Below, piece after piece: positions 14,756 to 18,018 of a stretch of 18,018 nucleotides of DNA. The DNA comes from UBA5209 sp964625015. Its GTDB lineage: Bacteria; Patescibacteriota; Dojkabacteria; SC72. The translations under genes were made by a program, and so were the position numbers. The DNA lies in contig CAZUZI010000017.1 in NCBI GenBank assembly GCA_964625015.1, positions 1 through 18,018 on the forward strand, read 5' to 3'. How positions within the stretch are numbered: the stretch's first letter is position 1; every line of letters begins with the position of its first letter. The notes beneath the pieces are model-generated. The model was given only the letters and a program-made list of their open reading frames with translations. It was not told where the DNA came from and did no database searches.

Positions 14756-16000
14756 ATGAACATAGCCAAATACTTTAATGGAGAAAAAACATTTCTAAAG
14801 AATGTCATTATAACGATATTAATTGGTGGAATTGTAAGTTTTCTAAACTACCTATTTAATATATATTTAGCAAGGAATTTTCAAGAGTACGACTTCGGAC
14901 TATATACAGCTGCACTTGGAATAATATATTTAGTACAAATACCAGCAGCTGCAATACAGACAGCAGTAACTAAGAAGGTTGCACAGAAGAAGAATTTTGA
15001 TTTAGAGAAATTTAAAATTAAAAGTACATTACAGTTAAGTATAATTGCTGTAATACTATCACTACTCTTTATCCTCTTTGGAGATAAGATTGCAAACTAT
15101 GTTAATATCCCAACTAAGTACATACTGCCACTAGGTATTACCCTCTTTGGAGCTGTAATATCCCCAATTCCAAAAGGATTTTTACTAGGACTAGAAAAAA
15201 TTGGAACTTTAAACATTATTCTTTTGCTTGAAACGATTCTTAAGTTCGGACTAGGATACTACGCAATATCAAATAGCTTAGATATTACAATTCCAATACT
15301 TTCTAATATATTACCATCACTACTTACACTTATCATCATACTACCATTTGTAAAAACAAAAAGTATTGAGAAACCAAAAGAGGATATTAATATTGAATAT
15401 AAAGGTCTACTACTACTCTTCATAACATTCTTACTTTTAAATATGCCATTTACATTAGATTTATTACTGGTAAATCCTGATATCAGGCCAGAGTATGGTG
15501 CACTCTCTTTAGTTGGAAAGATCGTATTCTTTGCATCTACTATGACTGCAAGTGTAATGATCTCTCGACTTGCGAATCAGGAAGACCACCTCAGGAAGAA
15601 AACAATTGTTATGTCACTTGGAGTTGCTGCAGCAACTGGAATTGCAATATCTATAATCTATTTCCTGTTCACTAACCTCATAGTAAAAATTGTATTTGAC
15701 GGAATGTATATGAGTATAACTCCGTATATTGCACTTTACGGAATAGCGATGACAGCATATGCAGTATCGTATATGTTAATTAATTCTCTTCTAATAAAGG
15801 GCTCCTATTTACACATAATATTCTTAACCGCATTAACAGCACTTCAGCTCGTTTTGTTCATGACAAACAATAGAACACTTCACGATGCAGTATTTAATCA
15901 GTTAGTAATATATGGAATCCTATTTATATTTACTTTAATTATTTTAATTTTTTATATCTTTAAACAAAATGGACAGAGAAAAAATAAAGAAGAAGTTTAA
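14756..16000 (+). CDS. Oligosaccharide flippase / polysaccharide biosynthesis membrane protein (MOP superfamily)
   Basis: The 414-residue integral membrane protein has about 12 hydrophobic helices. The N-terminal block, with FLKNVIITILIGGIVSFLN (13-31) followed by YLARNFQEYDFGLYTAALG (34-52), is characteristic of Wzx-like flippases that move lipid-linked oligosaccharides across the membrane. It is somewhat short for the family (usually 430-500). No glycosyltransferases lie beside it. The downstream mscL start lies 32 bases inside its 3' end, so the two genes are coupled. The start lacks a Shine-Dalgarno; TATACA sits 2 nt before the ATG, and a better-placed TATATA lies at about 14720-14725. 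Confidence 0.85.
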   Translation: MNIAKYFNGEKTFLKNVIITILIGGIVSFLNYLFNIYLARNFQEYDFGLYTAALGIIYLVQIPAAAIQTAVTKKVAQKKNFDLEKFKIKSTLQLSIIAVILSLLFILFGDKIANYVNIPTKYILPLGITLFGAVISPIPKGFLLGLEKIGTLNIILLLETILKFGLGYYAISNSLDITIPILSNILPSLLTLIIILPFVKTKSIEKPKEDINIEYKGLLLLFITFLLLNMPFTLDLLLVNPDIRPEYGALSLVGKIVFFASTMTASVMISRLANQEDHLRKKTIVMSLGVAAATGIAISIIYFLFTNLIVKIVFDGMYMSITPYIALYGIAMTAYAVSYMLINSLLIKGSYLHIIFLTALTALQLVLFMTNNRTLHDAVFNQLVIYGILFIFTLIILIFYIFKQNGQRKNKEEV

Positions 16001-16457
16001 AAATGAATTGAAAGGATTTCGTGATTTTGCATTAAAAGATAATGTCATTACTCTTGCTGTTGGAGTAATTATAGGTGTTGCATTTAAAGATTTAATAGAC
16101 TCATTAGTAAAAAATATATTTACGCCACCAATAGGATATCTAACTGCAAAATTAGACTTTTCTGAACTTTTCATCGTACTAGGTTCACACCAATACGACA
16201 CATTAGCGCAAGCAAAAGAAGCAAACGCAGTTGTACTACAGTACGGATTAGTACTTAACTCTTTATTATCTTTCTTAATTACTGCAATCGTTCTTTACTT
16301 AGTGATAAGAGTAATATCCAGAGAAAATGAGAAGGAACAGAAAGCTGAAGCTAAAAAAACAAGGGAGTGCCCATACTGTTTCTCAGAGATTAGTAATAAA
16401 GCAACTAAGTGTCCAAACTGCACATCTGCTATAAAGCCAGGCTTACGAGACTTATAA
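15969..16457 (+). CDS. mscL: Large-conductance mechanosensitive channel MscL with C-terminal zinc ribbon
   Basis: The 162-residue protein opens under membrane tension to release solutes. An N-terminal amphipathic helix (KNELKGFRDFALKDNVITLAVGVIIGVAF, 11-39) leads into TM1 (about 22-46); a periplasmic loop (about 50-90) and TM2 (about 92-115) follow. After a charged linker (ENEKEQKAEAKKTRE), the C-terminus carries CPYC (134-137) and CPNC (148-151), a four-Cys zinc ribbon in place of the usual helical bundle. The start lies in the end of the flippase gene. The last codons (KPGLRDL and stop) overlap a copy of the dispersed palindromic repeat at 16433-16456. Confidence 0.92.
   Translation: MDREKIKKKFKNELKGFRDFALKDNVITLAVGVIIGVAFKDLIDSLVKNIFTPPIGYLTAKLDFSELFIVLGSHQYDTLAQAKEANAVVLQYGLVLNSLLSFLITAIVLYLVIRVISRENEKEQKAEAKKTRECPYCFSEISNKATKCPNCTSAIKPGLRDL
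16433..16456 (+). repeat. Dispersed palindromic repeat copy at the mscL 3' end
   Basis: Twenty-two of 24 positions match 2925-2948, including an unbroken AAAGCCAGGCTTAC and a shared CTTATA. The two copies lie at the 3' ends of unrelated genes and are read in different frames, so the match is at DNA level and not protein homology. Confidence 0.65.
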
Positions 16458-16663
16458 TGTTTATTAAAAGAAAAATACGATTAGAAACAGATAAAAACAA
16501 AAATGTTACGAAAAAGTTATAGACTCAACAAAACATTATTTGTAAAACATAGTTATTGAGACAAATTAATATATTGATATCACAGGATTTCTAAAGAAAG
16601 CATGGGGATTAAGAAATATGGTAATGATGGTATTTGATTGCAATTTTGATCACTATCGGATTA

Positions 16664-16686
16664 TAAAGCCAAGCTTTAGACCTTGG
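16664..16686 (-). repeat. Palindromic motif and hairpin 3' of tRNA-Val
   Basis: TAAAGC-CAA-GCTTTA (16664-16678) is a perfect 6-bp palindrome with a 3-nt loop and matches the AAAGCCARGCTT core found at 2925, 3152-3163 and 16433. It lies about 5 nt after tRNA-Val, as the 3145-3168 copy lies directly after tRNA-Gln. An overlapping hairpin, CCAAG/CTTGG (16669-16686) followed by CTTTATAAT on the minus strand, could serve as a weak terminator or processing signal. Confidence 0.5.
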
Positions 16687-16757
16687 ACAATAGTGGATTC
16701 GAACCACTGACTTCTACAATGTGAATGTAGTGCTCTAACCAGCTGAGCTAATTGTCC
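16684..16757 (-). tRNA. tRNA-Val (anticodon CAC)
   Basis: The 74-nt cloverleaf is complete: acceptor GGACAAT/ATTGTCC with discriminator A73, D arm GCTC/GAGC, anticodon stem CTACA/TGTAG with loop TTCACAT giving anticodon CAC (codon GTG), and T arm AGTGG TTCGAAT CCACT. No CCA is encoded. Its first 10 bases are also the last codons and stop of the small membrane protein gene on the same strand, so a shared transcript would need 5' processing within or just after that reading frame. Confidence 0.95.
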
Positions 16758-16951
16758 TTATTCTCACTTGAGGTAGGAACAGGAGGTGTAGTATCCTGCT
16801 TTGCAGATTTGAAAAAATTCCATAGTACATATACAGAAAAACTAAGTACAGCAAATCCTAATCCAGCAAAAATATTTTTAGCAATTAATGCGATAACAAC
16901 ACCTAAAATCAAACATCCTACCCCAGCTATTATATATTTAAGCAAATCCAT
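16748..16951 (-). CDS. Small two-helix membrane protein, hypothetical
   Basis: From the ATG at 16951 the protein is 67 residues; a TTG at 16966 would add five. Two hydrophobic helices (about 4-24 and 27-45, YIIAGVGCLILGVVIALIA and IFAGLGFAVLSFSVYVLW) are followed by a polar Pro/Thr/Ser-rich tail (PPVPTSSENKDN). Family not recognised. TATAAT on the minus strand at 16984-16989 overlaps the stop of the upstream gene and could be its -10. The stop TAG and preceding codons lie in the first 10 bases of tRNA-Val, an unusually tight gene-tRNA overlap. Confidence 0.6.
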   Translation of the reverse strand: MDLLKYIIAGVGCLILGVVIALIAKNIFAGLGFAVLSFSVYVLWNFFKSAKQDTTPPVPTSSENKDN

Positions 16952-16984
16952 AGAATGAACAATCAAGTTATTTACTTAACTATA

Positions 16985-17371
16985 TTATAAAAATTTTTCA
17001 TTATCAATTTCCATTCTTGTTAAACAGTATTCACCCCCAAACACTGTATACAATCGATCCTCTAAATATGCCTCATCTAATTCATTTGTAATTTCAACAG
17101 CTTTACCACTATATGATAGTTGAAGAATTTCCTCATATGAAAGGTTTGGATATATTCCTGAACCCCAAGTAACACCAGCATTGTAAACTAATCCATTTAC
17201 TTCTAAATATGCGTGATTACCAACCGGTGTTGATACAAACCATATAGATGGGTTATATCCATTCTCTCTTGCGATCAAAGTATTTCTATATGCATTATCT
17301 ATACAGTTCATCCTTGAATCAAAAGAGAACTTTTCTTTTATATTTTCACTGCCTTGTCTACTAATATTCAT
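16985..17371 (-). CDS. Putative transglutaminase/cysteine-protease-like protein
   Basis: The 128-residue soluble protein has MNCIDNAYRNTLIARENGY (21-39), then GNHAYLEVNGLVYNAG (51-66). A Cys at the start of a helix, a His in a strand reading HAYLEVNG, and a following Asn is the order seen in transglutaminase-like domains, including the small Transglut_core3 type: candidate triad Cys23, His53, Asn64. This is a weak, motif-level assignment. No signal peptide is present. Upstream is a 148-bp divergent space with the NUDIX gene; downstream is the small membrane protein gene. Confidence 0.55.
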   Translation of the reverse strand: MNISRQGSENIKEKFSFDSRMNCIDNAYRNTLIARENGYNPSIWFVSTPVGNHAYLEVNGLVYNAGVTWGSGIYPNLSYEEILQLSYSGKAVEITNELDEAYLEDRLYTVFGGEYCLTRMEIDNEKFL

Positions 17372-17478
17372 ATATCGTATATATTATTAGAAAGACAATT
17401 ATATATTAAAAAGTGAGAAAACGATATGCTATGGGGTAATTACTTAAAATTTCGATCTCACATTCATACATTGCTAAT

Positions 17479-17486
17479 GGTATAAT
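17479..17486 (+). promoter_or_regulatory. Extended -10 promoter of the NUDIX gene
   Basis: GGTATAAT preceded by T (TG-G-TATAAT, hexamer 17481-17486) is an extended -10 element. It would start transcription near 17493, about 27 nt before the ATG at 17520. No convincing -35 was found, which is acceptable for extended -10 promoters. Confidence 0.5.
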
Positions 17487-17519
17487 TTTTAATAATTGAT
17501 ATTACTTACTTCTAATCTT

Positions 17520-18008
17520 ATGAATACATATAAAGTTATTAACGCTTGCGAATGTAGTATCAGGTACAAAGACCAAGTTTGCCTACAGCATAGGAGTACA
17601 TTAAATACTCACTACCCTAACTATTACAGTTTCCCCGGTGGCAGCATAGATAAGAATGAGGATCCTATATCTGCTGTAAAAAGAGAAGTCTTTGAAGAAA
17701 CAGGAGTTAATTTAGAGAACGAAAAGTTACAACTCTCTGTTATTGAATTCAATTATCATGATGATGATAAAGAATTATGGGTAATTTATACTTTTAAAGT
17801 TGAATTATCATATTTACCAGAGGTCATTACATCAAACGAAGGAGAAATTAAGTTTATACCAATAGATACTGTTCATACTCTTAATCTCATTCCTCAAACA
17901 AAGAATTATTTTGATCATACACAAAAAGATATTAAAGATATCTTACTCATTAATCAGCATTTTATAGAAGACAGAATAACTGATGTAGTTGCCAATACTC
18001 TGGTATGA
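17520..18008 (+). CDS. NUDIX hydrolase
   Basis: From the ATG at 17520 the protein is 162 residues. It hydrolyses a nucleoside-diphosphate-linked substrate. The NUDIX box begins GGSIDKNEDPISAVKREVF and ends EETGV (residues about 41-64 in all), with the REVFEETG metal-binding core intact, and FPGG directly before it. A C-terminal tail of about 50 residues after the fold (NLIPQTKNYFDHTQKDIKD) is not diagnostic of substrate. A TTG 8 codons upstream (17496) is a less likely start because it would lie next to the predicted transcription start. It is the only gene here that ends with TGA. Only 10 bases remain after it, so nothing further can be called. Confidence 0.9.
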   Translation: MNTYKVINACECSIRYKDQVCLQHRSTLNTHYPNYYSFPGGSIDKNEDPISAVKREVFEETGVNLENEKLQLSVIEFNYHDDDKELWVIYTFKVELSYLPEVITSNEGEIKFIPIDTVHTLNLIPQTKNYFDHTQKDIKDILLINQHFIEDRITDVVANTLV

Positions 18009-18018
18009 AATGGTGGGC

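Noticed and set aside
16458..16683. Gene or structured RNA in the mscL to tRNA-Val space
   Set aside because: Only very short frames occur and no conserved RNA fold was recognised; apart from the palindromic motif near 16665 I see nothing in it.
18006..18008. TGA read as glycine (alternative code of some candidate phyla)
   Set aside because: All other genes have no internal TGA and the NUDIX protein is of normal length at this stop, so the standard code is sufficient.
1..18018. CRISPR array, phage or toxin-antitoxin module
   Set aside because: No regularly spaced direct repeats, no phage structural or integrase genes, and no recognisable toxin or antitoxin pairs were found on either strand.

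Overview
The window is AT-rich (roughly one third G+C by eye). It is packed with short intergenic spaces, overlapping stops and starts, and many strand switches. The gene set is mostly housekeeping plus small membrane proteins: a DUF5684-type protein, a MscL with a zinc ribbon, a NatA/NatB-type ABC pair and a compact RecA-RecX-RecJ cluster. With an archaeal/eukaryotic-type aspartyl-tRNA synthetase and almost no recognisable Shine-Dalgarno sequences, this suggests a small-genome bacterium of the Patescibacteria/CPR type. That assignment is inference, not proof. The standard code fits: stops are TAA and TAG, with one TGA at the last gene. A run of 10 Ns (1939-1948) shows the contig is scaffolded.

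Layout. 1-1080 (minus): an ABC-2 permease (cut by the window edge) and its ATPase. 1205-2941 (plus): a probable copper-handling operon with a membrane-anchored cupredoxin, an HMA plus DsbD/SafE-like membrane protein broken by the N gap, and a small unknown protein. 3169-4907 (minus): gltX followed by tRNA-Gln(CTG). 4967-6268 (plus): an unknown anchored extracellular protein. 6260-12819 (minus): a long run of an N-formylglutamate-amidohydrolase-like gene, recA, recX, recJ, aspS and dacA, with a T-box-like RNA element between recJ and aspS. 12896-13486 (plus): a DUF5684-type membrane protein, then a strong bidirectional terminator shared with rmuC (minus, 13527-14687). 14756-16457 (plus): an oligosaccharide flippase and mscL, overlapping. 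16684-17371 (minus): a transglutaminase/cysteine-protease-like protein, a two-helix membrane protein and tRNA-Val(CAC), whose 5' end overlaps the stop of the membrane protein. 17520-18008 (plus): a NUDIX hydrolase.

How the genes relate. gltX sits directly upstream of tRNA-Gln on the same strand. aspS appears to be controlled by a very short leader carrying a textbook T-box antiterminator whose UGGC bulge matches the G73 discriminator of tRNA-Asp. The recA-recX-recJ genes overlap and form a recombination/repair unit, with rmuC nearby. Cell-envelope functions (DacA, flippase, MscL, ABC exporter) are scattered between.

Most interesting points. (1) The minimal T-box-like leader of aspS, with no evident terminator or Shine-Dalgarno output. 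(2) Promoter -10 boxes lying 5-9 nt from start codons, suggesting widespread leaderless transcription, clearest at the 59-bp divergent gltX/4967 junction. (3) A dispersed palindromic motif (AAAGCCARGCTT) that occurs as a pair at each of the two places where a plus-strand gene converges on a minus-strand tRNA gene. One of these pairs is part of a perfect 24-bp inverted repeat.
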